Positions 34,328 through 43,375 of a stretch of DNA of 43,623 bases are shown here, piece by piece. The position numbers and the translations under genes were made by a program. Where the stretch lies: the NCBI GenBank assembly GCA_913775265.1, contig CAJYJH010000106.1, positions 1 to 43,623 on the forward strand, given 5' to 3'. The stretch comes from an uncultured Mucilaginibacter sp. (GTDB lineage: Bacteria > Bacteroidota > Bacteroidia > Sphingobacteriales > Sphingobacteriaceae). The notes beneath the pieces were generated by a model that ran no database searches, was not told where the DNA came from, and saw only the letters and a program-made list of their open reading frames with translations. Each line of letters starts with the position of its first letter. Within the stretch, counting starts at the first letter, position 1.

Positions 34328-35440
34328 CTACTTTGTTGACTGAGCCTTTGCAGAGTATTTCCTGTGTAGCTGCTTAATATAATTCATGGTAGTGGTAGAG
34401 AACAGGTAGGGTTTGGTATTATCTTTTTGTGCTGCTTCCTGGTACATCATAAAAAAATAGAACGGGTCTTCAATGTGGGGTAGCAGTTTTGCCTTCAGTT
34501 CGTTTTTTTCGATGTAATAACTCATATAAGTGCCTGGTACATGGCCGCTGGTAAAAATAGTGCCTTTCAAGTATTCACGGTATTTAATGACCGTATCTTT
34601 TTGTGCATTAATTTGAAGCATCGAATCCAGACGGGGCATAATCCGCTTACCCTCGTTAAAAAACTCCTGAAAGTAGCGTTGTGATGGGAGCAGTGTTTTG
34701 GCTGTATCCGTCATGTATTTTTTGTCTACCATGTCTGCAGTTCCCTCGTTCATGATAACGTACATGACAGTTGCTGCACTCTCGTCCTGATGTGCTAACT
34801 TAAAGTCGGGTTGCGGGCGCAGTGCATGGTGAAGTTCGTGTCCGCCCAAAGCGCCTAAGCGATTGCTATCGTTAAAATAAGCACACAGCAATGTATAAAT
34901 GATCCATTGATTTTGTGCATGAGCATCGTTATGTATGGGGATGATAGAAAACCGGTAGCTCGGCAACTTACGATGTGCCCGTTTAGGCAAAGCAGTATAG
35001 GCATAACGATATGATGCGTCAAAGTAAGCGGCAGAGTTATCTGTGATTTTTTTGAGGTAGGCTTTCATGCCCGGCTCATTCTTTTTGTTCTGATAAATCA
35101 TGTAGGTAAGCCAGTAGCTGACCGAATCTTTTAACCGCCGGCGCAGAATAGAATCTTTTTGAGGCATGTAAACAATCTGCATGCTTTTGCGGTACGACTC
35201 GTAATAAGCATTATTAACACCTTGGTCGGCCATGTAAGACTGTATGGCTTTATCTTGCAAAAATGTATGCCAGGTTTCTTTACTCAGGCTATCCCCTTTA
35301 CGAAGCCGGTCGGTAATTTCGAAGTAACGTGTGCAGGGCGTTACATCAATAGTTTGCGCAGTGGTAGTTTTACCATAACCCAGCAGAACGAGCATGGTAA
35401 AAACTACAGATTTTGTTAGTAGAAAAAGTTTAGTGTTCAT
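34328..35440 (-). CDS. Putative secreted zinc-dependent protease (DUF5700-like)
   Basis: A 370-residue exported protein with a signal peptide (SVVFTMLVLLGYGKTTTAQ). It carries a gluzincin-like zinc motif, GGHELHHAL (HExxH near residue 200), and a downstream NEGTADMVD about 30 residues later whose Glu can be the third ligand. The rest is mostly helical. The layout fits the family annotated as DUF5700 putative Zn-dependent proteases; the substrate is unknown. It is transcribed alone, convergent with the thioredoxin gene, and separated by 159 nt from the helicase gene upstream, in which no further gene was seen. Confidence 0.75.
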   Translation of the reverse strand: MNTKLFLLTKSVVFTMLVLLGYGKTTTAQTIDVTPCTRYFEITDRLRKGDSLSKETWHTFLQDKAIQSYMADQGVNNAYYESYRKSMQIVYMPQKDSILRRRLKDSVSYWLTYMIYQNKKNEPGMKAYLKKITDNSAAYFDASYRYAYTALPKRAHRKLPSYRFSIIPIHNDAHAQNQWIIYTLLCAYFNDSNRLGALGGHELHHALRPQPDFKLAHQDESAATVMYVIMNEGTADMVDKKYMTDTAKTLLPSQRYFQEFFNEGKRIMPRLDSMLQINAQKDTVIKYREYLKGTIFTSGHVPGTYMSYYIEKNELKAKLLPHIEDPFYFFMMYQEAAQKDNTKPYLFSTTTMNYIKQLHRKYSAKAQSTK

Positions 35441-35599
35441 ATAATTCAGTCAACACTTCGAAAGTAATCCCATTACAGGCCGATCTTAAAAAGATTATAC
35501 TAAACCTTGATTTTATTATCCCAACACGCTAAAACATACAAACTGATACAAATTCGATTCACCAATAAATAGGACGGACGATTTAAGTCGATCGTCAAA

Positions 35600-37591
35600 T
35601 CAAAACAAACTTACCTGCTCCACACCAATTCCCTGCAAATCCTGATGATAGCTGCGTATTAAATTAATAATAGCGGCTCCGTATTTTGAGGCTTTTTGCA
35701 CGCCGACGCCTTTGATGCTACCCAATGCTTTTAGCGTAGCAGGTAGTCTTTCGGCAATGGCTGCTACGGTATTTTCGGAAAAAACCATATTAGGCATAAT
35801 CTTTTCTTGCTGGGCTGTTTCTTCGCGCCAGGTAAGCAACGTTTGATAGAGCTTTTCGTTGGGTTTGGCGTTTAAGGCTTTAGCATAAGATTTATCGTCA
35901 GTCGTAATTTTTTGCTTGATGGCAGTCTGGTATTCGGCCGCAGTAAATGGATGCACTGCAAAGTACCGCAATAGGTGTATGCGGTTCATCAGCCAGTGAA
36001 TGAGCTGGTCGGCCTTGTGGGCTACATCTTTGGCTTTGCCAATAAATGTGGGCAGGTTTTGATGCAGTGTTTCGGTAAGTTGTTCCAGCTTTTCTTTAAA
36101 GTAAGCAGCCGCCTGCGCACTTTTTTCGGGTTTGAGTTGCTTGGCAAACTTTTCGGCAACGGTAAAAATGTCTTTTTCTTGGTCGGGTATTAAGTCTTTA
36201 AAATCGTTGAGTCGGGTACGGAGCGGGTTAAAATTAAACAGTTCCGATAGCAAAAAGCGTTCGTATAATTGTTGGTCGGTTAATAGCCTATCCTGATCAG
36301 GGCTTAAACCAATTGAAGCATCGCGGTAGCGGGTAACGGCCGGGTCGCCAATGATGTTACGAGCTGCGATAGGATTACGTAAAATCATGCCCTGCAAACT
36401 CCGGCAACGGCTTAGGGCCACATAAACCTGCCCATGTGCAAAAGATTCGGAGACATCAATAATGGCTTTATCAAACGAAAGCCCCTGACTTTTATGAATA
36501 GTGATAGCCCAGGCCAGTTTTAAAGGAACTTGTGCAAAGCTACCGGCATTAGTTTCGTTAATGGCTTCGCCGTCCAGTTCGTATTTAATATTGCTCCATT
36601 CTACCGCTTCAACGGCAATCTCTTTACTGTCTTGTCCGCATTGTACATAAACGGTTTTACCTTCTATACGTGTTGCTTTGCCGATTTTGCCGTTGTAAAA
36701 AAGCTTTTCGGCTGAGCTATCGTTTTTTACAAACATTACCTGCGCGCCAACTTTCAATTTCAGGCTGGTATCGGTAGGATAGGCGTCTTTGGGGAAATCG
36801 CCGCGAACGTTGGCTACAAACTCAATTTCCTGTCCGTCTAAAGCCTCTAATCGTTCGTTGTTCACCTGTTGGGCGATGCTGTTGTGCGTGGTCAGGGTGA
36901 TATACGGATCGTTCGCATCGGGCTTAAAATCGGGCTGATACTGTGCGTTCAATAAATCGAGGCTTGTCTGGCTAATAGTTTGGTTGCGGACCTCGTTCAA
37001 AATGTCTACAAAAGCCTGTTCTTTTTGACGGAAAACATGATTAAGCTCAATGCATACGTACCTGGCCTTTTGCATTACCATACTGCTGAAAAAGTAGGGT
37101 GTTGCATAGTAAGACCTCAACATAGTCCATTCATCATCTTTAATAATCGGGCTTAGCTGCGAAAGATCGCCGATGAGTAAGACCTGTACGCCACCAAACG
37201 GGTATGAGGAGCCTTTGATGTTACGCAAAATGAGATCAATCTGGTCGAGCACATCGGGCCGCACCATACTGATCTCGTCAATAATTAGCAGCTCCAGGCT
37301 GGCCAGTAAATCTTTTTTCTCTTGATTGTAATGCAACTCGGGCCGCCCGTTACCGGATGGAATAATGGGGCCAAACGAAAGTTGAAAAAAGGAATGGATA
37401 GTCATGCCGCCGGCGTTGATAGCAGCCACACCGGTGGGGGCAACTACGGCCAGCTTTTTGGTAGACGATTGCCTTAAGTTTTGCAAAAAAGTAGTTTTCC
37501 CTGTTCCGGCTTTACCGGTCAGGAAAACGATAGTATTGGTAGAAGTAAGGTAATCGGTGGCCATTTGCATGGCCGGGTTAGAGATAGTCAT
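35600..37591 (-). CDS. Pif1/RRM3-like SF1 helicase with C-terminal HRDC-type domain
   Basis: A 663-residue DNA helicase. The start is placed at ATG 37591; a TTG four codons upstream is less likely. SF1B motifs are in order: Walker A GKAGTGKTTFL (about residues 26-36), Walker B IIDEISMVRPD, motif III GDLSQLSPI, and the late motifs AWAITIHKSQGLSFDKAIID and VYVALSRCRSLQGM. After residue 480 a helical linker leads to an HRDC/helix-hairpin-helix-like end (LKALGSIKGVGVQKASKYGA). It lies 26 nt after the dnaE2 stop on the same strand, so it is probably the fourth gene of the mutagenesis operon. In other Bacteroidota such helicases are usually stand-alone genes. Confidence 0.9.
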   Translation of the reverse strand: MTISNPAMQMATDYLTSTNTIVFLTGKAGTGKTTFLQNLRQSSTKKLAVVAPTGVAAINAGGMTIHSFFQLSFGPIIPSGNGRPELHYNQEKKDLLASLELLIIDEISMVRPDVLDQIDLILRNIKGSSYPFGGVQVLLIGDLSQLSPIIKDDEWTMLRSYYATPYFFSSMVMQKARYVCIELNHVFRQKEQAFVDILNEVRNQTISQTSLDLLNAQYQPDFKPDANDPYITLTTHNSIAQQVNNERLEALDGQEIEFVANVRGDFPKDAYPTDTSLKLKVGAQVMFVKNDSSAEKLFYNGKIGKATRIEGKTVYVQCGQDSKEIAVEAVEWSNIKYELDGEAINETNAGSFAQVPLKLAWAITIHKSQGLSFDKAIIDVSESFAHGQVYVALSRCRSLQGMILRNPIAARNIIGDPAVTRYRDASIGLSPDQDRLLTDQQLYERFLLSELFNFNPLRTRLNDFKDLIPDQEKDIFTVAEKFAKQLKPEKSAQAAAYFKEKLEQLTETLHQNLPTFIGKAKDVAHKADQLIHWLMNRIHLLRYFAVHPFTAAEYQTAIKQKITTDDKSYAKALNAKPNEKLYQTLLTWREETAQQEKIMPNMVFSENTVAAIAERLPATLKALGSIKGVGVQKASKYGAAIINLIRSYHQDLQGIGVEQVSLF

Positions 37592-37617
37592 TCGTGGCGG
37601 CAAATTTAATATTATCC

Positions 37618-40600
37618 TTACCTGAAATTCCGGCCTTTGTGAAATATCTGGCGGCTGTCGGTTACCGGGGCTGTGGTTTCATCGCCGCGGGCAGGCGTAA
37701 ATAAAGTGTTATTGTCTTGATTAGGAGTGGTTAACGCATTTAATAACCCGGTAAGATTAAAGCATTGATATACCACCAAGTGGGTTACATTATTGGCTTT
37801 TTGCAACTTACCAGTTACCATGAGTAACCGCGACTGTATAATTTCTTTGCGGTACTGGTCAAACAGTTTTTCCCAAACTACCAGATTGGCCGATCCGGTT
37901 TCATCTTCCAGCGTCATAAACAAAATACCTTTCGCAGTCCCGGGCCTTTGCCTAACAGTGATGAGTCCGGCTACACTTACCACATCGCCGTCTTGTTTGT
38001 GTTCAAATTCGGCAGCAGTAATATTTTTTAACTGGCGTAGCTTGTTGCGCACCAAAGCTACTGGGTGATTTTTTAGGGATAAGCCGGTTAGGGCATAGTC
38101 TTGTACCACATGCTCACCTTCGGTAATGTTAGGCAGGTATACAGGTATTTCTAAACTGGTTTCGGGGAGTTGCCCGTCAAACAGGCCGGTGGGCAAATCA
38201 TTCAGGGCCGATACTTCCCACAGGGCCTGGCGACGGTTAGCTCCCAGAGAACGGAAGGCGTCTGCGGCCGACAAGATTTCCAAAGCTTTTTCGGGAACAC
38301 CGGCCTTGCGTAAATCTTCGATGCGCCAGTAGCCTTTGTTACGCATGGCCACCAGGATTTGCATATCCGGCTCACGCAATCCTTTAACCTGCCTGAAACC
38401 TAAACGTACAGCATGGTACTCGCCAACTTTATCTTCCATGGTATTATCCCACTCAGAATAGTTAACGTCGACCGGTAACACCTTAACATGATGTTCTTGC
38501 GCATCGCGTACAATTTGCGCGGGCTGGTAAAAACCCATAGGCTGACTGTTTAGCAACGCTGCACAAAACGCATCGGGATGATTAAACTTTAACCAGGCCG
38601 AAATGTACACCAACAAAGCAAATGATGCTGCGTGGCTTTCCGGGAAACCATAACTGCCAAAGCCTTCCAGTTGCTTAAATATACGTTTGGCAAAATCCTC
38701 TTCGTATTCATTGGCTACCATGCCATCAATCAATTTTTGTTTAAAGCCGCTCACCATGCCTTTAGCTTTGAAAGTTGCCATGCTACGGCGTAATTGATCG
38801 GCCTCAGCTGGTGTAAATCCCGCCGCAACAATAGCTATTTCCATAGCCTGTTCTTGAAACAGAGGGACACCTTTTGTTCGAGTCAAGATTTCTCTTAATT
38901 CGTCTTTAGGATAATCTTCATCCTCTTCTTTATCACGTCTTCGTAAATAAGGATGCACCATGTCGCCTTGTATAGGCCCTGGTCTCACAATAGCAACCTC
39001 AATCACTAAATCATAAAATACACGTGGCCTAAGCCTTGGTAGCATGCTCATCTGCGCCCGGCTTTCAATCTGGAACACGCCAATAGTATCTGCCCTGCAA
39101 ATCATATCATACACTTGATCTTCGTCTTGCGGGATGCCAGCCAAGGTTAGCTTTTTGCCTTTATGCTTAAGCACCAGATCAAACGCTTTGCGGATCATGG
39201 TGAGCATACCCAAACCAAGAACATCAACTTTGAGTATTTTCAGGTCTTCCAAATCGTCTTTGTTCCATTCCAACTGAGTGCGGTTTTCCATGCGGGCGTT
39301 CATCACAGGGCAAATGTCAGACAGTTTACCAGCCGTAATGACAAAACCACCCGTATGTTGCCCTAATTGCCTTGGGAAGCCGATGAGTTGTGTAGTTAGC
39401 TCCAATACTTTGTGAATCAGCGGATCTTTAGGATTCAAGCCTTGCTCACGTAAGCGTGTTTCGTCAAATCCTTCTTCGCTAAAATCCCAAATGGTGGCAC
39501 CAATACGTTTGATGGTATCTTCGGACAGACTCATGGCTTTGCCTACATCGCGTATGGCGCCCCGGTGACGCTCCTGAGTTACGGTGGCCACTATAGCTGC
39601 ATGGTCGCGGCCATATTCTTCATATATATGTTGAATAATCTCTTCGCGTCGCTCATGCTCAAAATCAACATCAATATCCGGCCACTCGTCGCGGGCGTCC
39701 GACATAAACCTCGAAAACAACAGTCTCGATTTCATCGGATCAACTGCAGTAATACTTAGACAATAACAAACCGTTGAATTGGCAGCTGAGCCACGACCTT
39801 GGTGAAGTATGCCCAATTCTTCTGCCTTTTGCGTATATCGATATACCCGCAAAAAATAGGGGGCTAATTTTTTACGTTCAATAAAGCTTAGTTCTTCTTT
39901 TATTTGTTTGCTTATCTTTTCAGGTATACCATCTGGATATCGTTGTTTGGCGCCGTCCCAGGTATATTGCGTTAATCTTTGTTGCGGTGTAATACCGTCA
40001 ACTACTGCTTCTTCGGGCTCAATATATCGCAGCTGATCTAAAGAAAACCGACAGGCTTTAGCGATGTTAAGCGTGTTTTGAATAGCCTGCGGGTAATATA
40101 AAAACAGCCGTTTTATTTCTTCAACAGGTTTTAAAAAACGTTCTGCATTGTAATGGAGCTTATAGCCTGCGTTATAGATAGTGCATTTTTCGCGTATGCA
40201 GGTGAGGATGTCCTGTAGCTCTCGCCTTTCAGGGGCGTGGTAATGTACATCGCCGGTTACTACTAAAGGTATTTTTAAGCCAATTAAGCGATGCAATCTT
40301 TTTTCGTCATCGCCGCTGTAGTAGCGGGTAGCGGCTACATATAAATTATTGCCGAATTGCTGCCGGTATTCTTTGGCTGTAGCTTTAAAATCGTCGTCAA
40401 AGTCAAAGCTGGCGTTGAGTTTTTCGGGCGGTACTAAAATAAAAATGATGTCTTGCTTGTGCTCATACACATCTGCTTTATATAAATTGCATTCGCCTTT
40501 TTCGGCCCGCAGGTTGCCTTTGCTCAATAAGGCCGACAGGCGGCTGTAAGCTTCCTGATCGGTAGGGTAGGCCAGTAAACTCGGACCATCAAGTAAATCG

Positions 40601-40830
40601 AGTCGGCAGGCCGGGATGAATTGCTTTTTAAGCGCATAGTCTTTTACGGTTTCGTTATGTTTTTTGACAACCATGTGCGCACGTACAATGCCGGCCAGGG
40701 TGTTACGGTCGGTGATGGCAATAGCTTTATAATCAAAGGCAATGGCTTGCTCCACCAGTTCGGCAGGATGCGAGCCTCCCCGTAAAAAGCTAAAATTACT
40801 GGTAACCTGTAGTTCTGCATATTCATCCAT
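37618..40830 (-). CDS. dnaE2: Error-prone DNA polymerase DnaE2 (C-family)
   Basis: A 1070-residue C-family polymerase. The N-terminal PHP domain has the DnaE2-type opening VTSNFSFLRGGSHPAELVEQA, in which the first metal-binding His of replicative DnaE is altered. The palm domain keeps the catalytic Asp residues in WPDIDVDF (about residues 380-386) and LKVDVLGLGMLT. A helix-hairpin-helix segment and an OB fold (VVSVAGLITVRQRPGTAKGI) follow; the tau- and beta-binding tail of DnaE1 is reduced. DnaE2 carries out translesion synthesis together with ImuA and ImuB. Its start lies 3 nt from the imuB stop and the helicase gene follows, giving a compact operon. Confidence 0.96.
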   Translation of the reverse strand: MDEYAELQVTSNFSFLRGGSHPAELVEQAIAFDYKAIAITDRNTLAGIVRAHMVVKKHNETVKDYALKKQFIPACRLDLLDGPSLLAYPTDQEAYSRLSALLSKGNLRAEKGECNLYKADVYEHKQDIIFILVPPEKLNASFDFDDDFKATAKEYRQQFGNNLYVAATRYYSGDDEKRLHRLIGLKIPLVVTGDVHYHAPERRELQDILTCIREKCTIYNAGYKLHYNAERFLKPVEEIKRLFLYYPQAIQNTLNIAKACRFSLDQLRYIEPEEAVVDGITPQQRLTQYTWDGAKQRYPDGIPEKISKQIKEELSFIERKKLAPYFLRVYRYTQKAEELGILHQGRGSAANSTVCYCLSITAVDPMKSRLLFSRFMSDARDEWPDIDVDFEHERREEIIQHIYEEYGRDHAAIVATVTQERHRGAIRDVGKAMSLSEDTIKRIGATIWDFSEEGFDETRLREQGLNPKDPLIHKVLELTTQLIGFPRQLGQHTGGFVITAGKLSDICPVMNARMENRTQLEWNKDDLEDLKILKVDVLGLGMLTMIRKAFDLVLKHKGKKLTLAGIPQDEDQVYDMICRADTIGVFQIESRAQMSMLPRLRPRVFYDLVIEVAIVRPGPIQGDMVHPYLRRRDKEEDEDYPKDELREILTRTKGVPLFQEQAMEIAIVAAGFTPAEADQLRRSMATFKAKGMVSGFKQKLIDGMVANEYEEDFAKRIFKQLEGFGSYGFPESHAASFALLVYISAWLKFNHPDAFCAALLNSQPMGFYQPAQIVRDAQEHHVKVLPVDVNYSEWDNTMEDKVGEYHAVRLGFRQVKGLREPDMQILVAMRNKGYWRIEDLRKAGVPEKALEILSAADAFRSLGANRRQALWEVSALNDLPTGLFDGQLPETSLEIPVYLPNITEGEHVVQDYALTGLSLKNHPVALVRNKLRQLKNITAAEFEHKQDGDVVSVAGLITVRQRPGTAKGILFMTLEDETGSANLVVWEKLFDQYRKEIIQSRLLMVTGKLQKANNVTHLVVYQCFNLTGLLNALTTPNQDNNTLFTPARGDETTAPVTDSRQIFHKGRNFR

Positions 40831-40833
40831 AAC

Positions 40834-42330
40834 TTAAGCAAAAAAACCGTGTAAAAACCATTGTGGCTTATTATCATAATGCCCCAGCCTGAAAAGCCAG
40901 TAGCGTTGCCCGTTATCATCTTCTACTGCGTAATAGTCGCGGTGGGCACCGGCATCCTGCCACCATTCGCGTTCAATCCGTTCGGGGCCGTCGGCTTTAG
41001 TAACCTCATGCCGTTTACCTTTATAAATAAAAAACTTAGGCGGATAGTCAGGTACCAAAGCCATTACTTCAACCGGTTCGGGGTGATGCAGCAAGCGCAC
41101 AGGGCGCGGCCTGTCGGTACGCCAGGCAGTAGCAGGCTTTTCGGCTAAAGAGTTGGCCGGTTTAATGGCTCGTTCGGGCCAGTAATGCTCGGCCGGTAGA
41201 TAACGCTGAATGGCATTAGCGCCAACCTTACCTGCCAGCCGGTCTAACAATTCGGCTAAGGCATCATCTTCCAAGCCTGGGTGCGCAGCCCATAGGGCTT
41301 CCTGTTTTTGGTCGACTTCTTCTACCCGGGTGGCTTCCAGTAAAAATAGTTCAATGCCCAGAGCCGGTTCTATTTTGCTGATCTGTAATTCGAACAGCTT
41401 AAACAAATGTGCTGCATGTCCGGTAGCACGCGTGGTAGTAATACCTACCTGCACCATTTTGCCATCAATACGGAAGCATTTAAGCATTGCCTTGCGGATA
41501 CCCAAGCTTTCGTTTTTTAAGCGCAGGCAAACCTTTTCGAGCAGGGTCTGAATGGCAATCTCTATCCCTTTGGCTGTTTTAATAGGTTCCAGGCAGGGCA
41601 GGCGTTCCTGGTAAGCCACCGGCGGAATAATCGGTGTAATGACTTCTTCTTTTATACCCAATACCTGTTCTATCCGGCTTACAAAGGTCTCCCCAAACCG
41701 TCGGCGTAACATTGGCCGGGGCATGCTGATAAAAGTTTTAATTTGATGCAAGCCTAATTGCTGTAGCTTTTTCAAATTATCATCTTCAATGCGCAGGGCT
41801 GCAGGGGGGAGATTCAAAATAGCCTCTGTTTGCTTACCCTTAGCAATAACCGGTGTTTTTTTACCAAAGCGGGCCACGGCCCAAGCGGAGCCTACGGTAT
41901 CGGCAATAGCACCACGGGTATCATAACCCTGTTCGCGTAGTTTGTTAATAATCTCGCGGTAGTATTCACGCTCGCCGCCCCAAAGGTGGGCACAACCCGA
42001 AATGTCAAGCATCAAGCCATCAGGCAAGTCAATAGCTACAAACGGGGTATATCTTATACACCACAAGCCTAAGTTTTTTAACAGTTCGGCGGCCTTGCCG
42101 GGTATATCATCTAATACTTGTAGTTCGGCACAACAAGCTTTGGCATCGGCAGCCATCATACCAGCGTAAATATCTTGTGCCTCGGCAACCGGATTAGCTG
42201 CAGTAATGACTACCCGGTTGCGTTCAGGCCTGGCAAAAACAAAGGGCATATCTTTCAGGTCCGCTTGTTGCAGCGTTTGCCAGTCTGTTAACAGATGGCC
42301 AAACCATATCGACATATACCGCTTTTGCAT
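40834..42330 (-). CDS. imuB: ImuB, Y-family polymerase homologue of the DnaE2 mutasome
   Basis: A 498-residue protein (ATG at 42330; a GTG one codon upstream is possible). It has a Y-family polymerase layout: palm and fingers, HhH-like thumb (QLGLHQIKTFISMPRPMLRR) and little-finger region. The catalytic acidic residues are not preserved: the first block reads SIWFGHLLTDW, without the usual metal-binding Asp, and the second reads LMLDISGCAHLWGG where active enzymes have an SxDE-type motif. This is the normal state of ImuB, which acts as an adaptor between DnaE2, ImuA and the beta clamp. It lies 4 nt after imuA and 3 nt before dnaE2. Confidence 0.93.
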   Translation of the reverse strand: MQKRYMSIWFGHLLTDWQTLQQADLKDMPFVFARPERNRVVITAANPVAEAQDIYAGMMAADAKACCAELQVLDDIPGKAAELLKNLGLWCIRYTPFVAIDLPDGLMLDISGCAHLWGGEREYYREIINKLREQGYDTRGAIADTVGSAWAVARFGKKTPVIAKGKQTEAILNLPPAALRIEDDNLKKLQQLGLHQIKTFISMPRPMLRRRFGETFVSRIEQVLGIKEEVITPIIPPVAYQERLPCLEPIKTAKGIEIAIQTLLEKVCLRLKNESLGIRKAMLKCFRIDGKMVQVGITTTRATGHAAHLFKLFELQISKIEPALGIELFLLEATRVEEVDQKQEALWAAHPGLEDDALAELLDRLAGKVGANAIQRYLPAEHYWPERAIKPANSLAEKPATAWRTDRPRPVRLLHHPEPVEVMALVPDYPPKFFIYKGKRHEVTKADGPERIEREWWQDAGAHRDYYAVEDDNGQRYWLFRLGHYDNKPQWFLHGFFA

Positions 42331-42334
42331 CACC

Positions 42335-43063
42335 TTATCCTGCCATTTGAATTTTTTGAGTCAATACATTAGGGGTAACGGTAGTAAACCGTCCTTCGTT
42401 CCATTCCATTATCCAGTTGCCCGGTTGCCCGTTACGCACCCGCAGCAGCTCAACCTGCCAGCGCGGAAAACCAATGCCAGGCAACCCGTCAACCGATTCA
42501 CTTGGCATGGGGCTAATCCGCCAGCGGGCAGCACAAGCCGTGGTACTCATTTTTTTGAGTTCATTACGCAGGATGAACCCAGTTACCCTGCTTTGCTCTA
42601 CTGCCAGTTGCAAGCGGCGCGACTGCTTAAAATCTATTTCCCTAAGCTCGGCCACTACAGCCGAAAGACCATTGCATTTTAAAGCTTCTTCCATCACCCA
42701 AAGGGCATCCTTATTTTGCATTAAATGCACAAAAATGATCCGCTCCGGCTTAACCCCAAAGGTTTTAAGTGATACCGGAAACACATTGCCCGATAAACCT
42801 ATCCATAAACAGGCACCACCTTGCTGCATCAAAACTGATAAAAGTCCGGCCACAAAGCCACCGCAGGCCGCCGCCTGTTCTGTGTTGCCGCATACCATCT
42901 CGTGGACCGTGCCTAACGGAAAAACCTGGTTTGGAAAAGCAGCCTCTACAGGGCCTAAACCTACTACTTGCGATGTACTCGCAGATGGTGCACGATAACC
43001 TTCCCAGCGCAGAATATCCTGCCGCAACTTTTCAATCATCCCACTTTTATCTGTAACTGGCAT
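42335..43063 (-). CDS. imuA: ImuA, RecA-like accessory protein of the mutasome
   Basis: A 242-residue RecA/SulA-like protein. It shows the ImuA layout (LGPVEAAFPNQVFPLGTVHEMVCG, then GGFVAGLLSVLMQQGGACLWIG) but the loop that corresponds to Walker A (CGNTEQAAACGGFVAG) lacks GKT/S, so ATP binding is probably lost or modified, as is common in this group. The C-terminal end (WIMEWNEGRFTTVTP) matches relatives. It is the first gene of the imuA-imuB-dnaE2-helicase series. In many bacteria the cassette is under LexA; no LexA gene or clear SOS box is visible here. A later Met at residue 9 is an alternative start. Confidence 0.88.
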   Translation of the reverse strand: MPVTDKSGMIEKLRQDILRWEGYRAPSASTSQVVGLGPVEAAFPNQVFPLGTVHEMVCGNTEQAAACGGFVAGLLSVLMQQGGACLWIGLSGNVFPVSLKTFGVKPERIIFVHLMQNKDALWVMEEALKCNGLSAVVAELREIDFKQSRRLQLAVEQSRVTGFILRNELKKMSTTACAARWRISPMPSESVDGLPGIGFPRWQVELLRVRNGQPGNWIMEWNEGRFTTVTPNVLTQKIQMAG

Positions 43064-43375
43064 AACGGTTCGGGTTATAGTGATGGGTAGAATGGTTGTT
43101 TATTCATAGTCTGGTTATACAAGTTCAACTGCTGTATAAAGCGTTGAAAATTTGGCTTTTGTATAGCTATGCCGGTCGGCCGGTCGCCGGGTTTTAAGTG
43201 CAAGTGATACCCCTTCATTGGTTGAGACTTTTTAGGATTACAAATAAATGCTAAAAAAGTTAGTATTTTAAGGGGTGTTGAAAAATATTTTTTAGCTGAA
43301 TTTGGCAGGGTTTACAGAGCTTGAAGGCAAAGCATCTTAAAATATTTATACCTTGTTGGTTTAAAATAAACTACC
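43064..43375. other. Divergent spacer between imuA and the last gene
   Basis: No gene was found in these 312 nt. The half near imuA contains a short GC-rich tandem repeat (CCGGTCGG at 43172-43179 and CCGGTCGC at 43180-43187). The half near 43376 is AT-rich and carries the inverted repeat at 43250-43296. Promoters for both flanking genes must lie here, but no clear TAnnTTTG box was recognised. Confidence 0.5.
43250..43296. promoter_or_regulatory. Inverted repeat in the imuA upstream spacer
   Basis: GCTAAAAAA (43250-43258) and TTTTTTAGC (43288-43296) are perfect complements separated by 29 nt. It lies 187 nt upstream of imuA and 80 nt upstream of the plus-strand gene at 43376, so it could regulate either one. 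Being A/T-runs, the arms may pair by chance. Confidence 0.25.

Noticed and set aside
35577..35596. Small inverted repeat (GACGAT/ATCGTC) just after the helicase stop
   Set aside because: Only a 6-bp stem with no T run; too weak to call as a terminator.
42206..42682. A 158-codon plus-strand frame across the imuA/imuB junction
   Set aside because: Overlaps two recognised minus-strand genes and shows no domain.
42417..42998. A 193-codon plus-strand frame opposite imuA
   Set aside because: It is the antisense of a recognised imuA gene, with Pro/Ser/Thr-rich low-complexity composition typical of shadow frames.
43251..43267. A fifth copy of the A-run motif upstream of the last gene (CTAAAAAAGTTAGTATT)
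   Set aside because: The core is broken by extra bases after AAAAAAGT and there is no TTT element at the fixed distance, so it was not counted with the four good copies.
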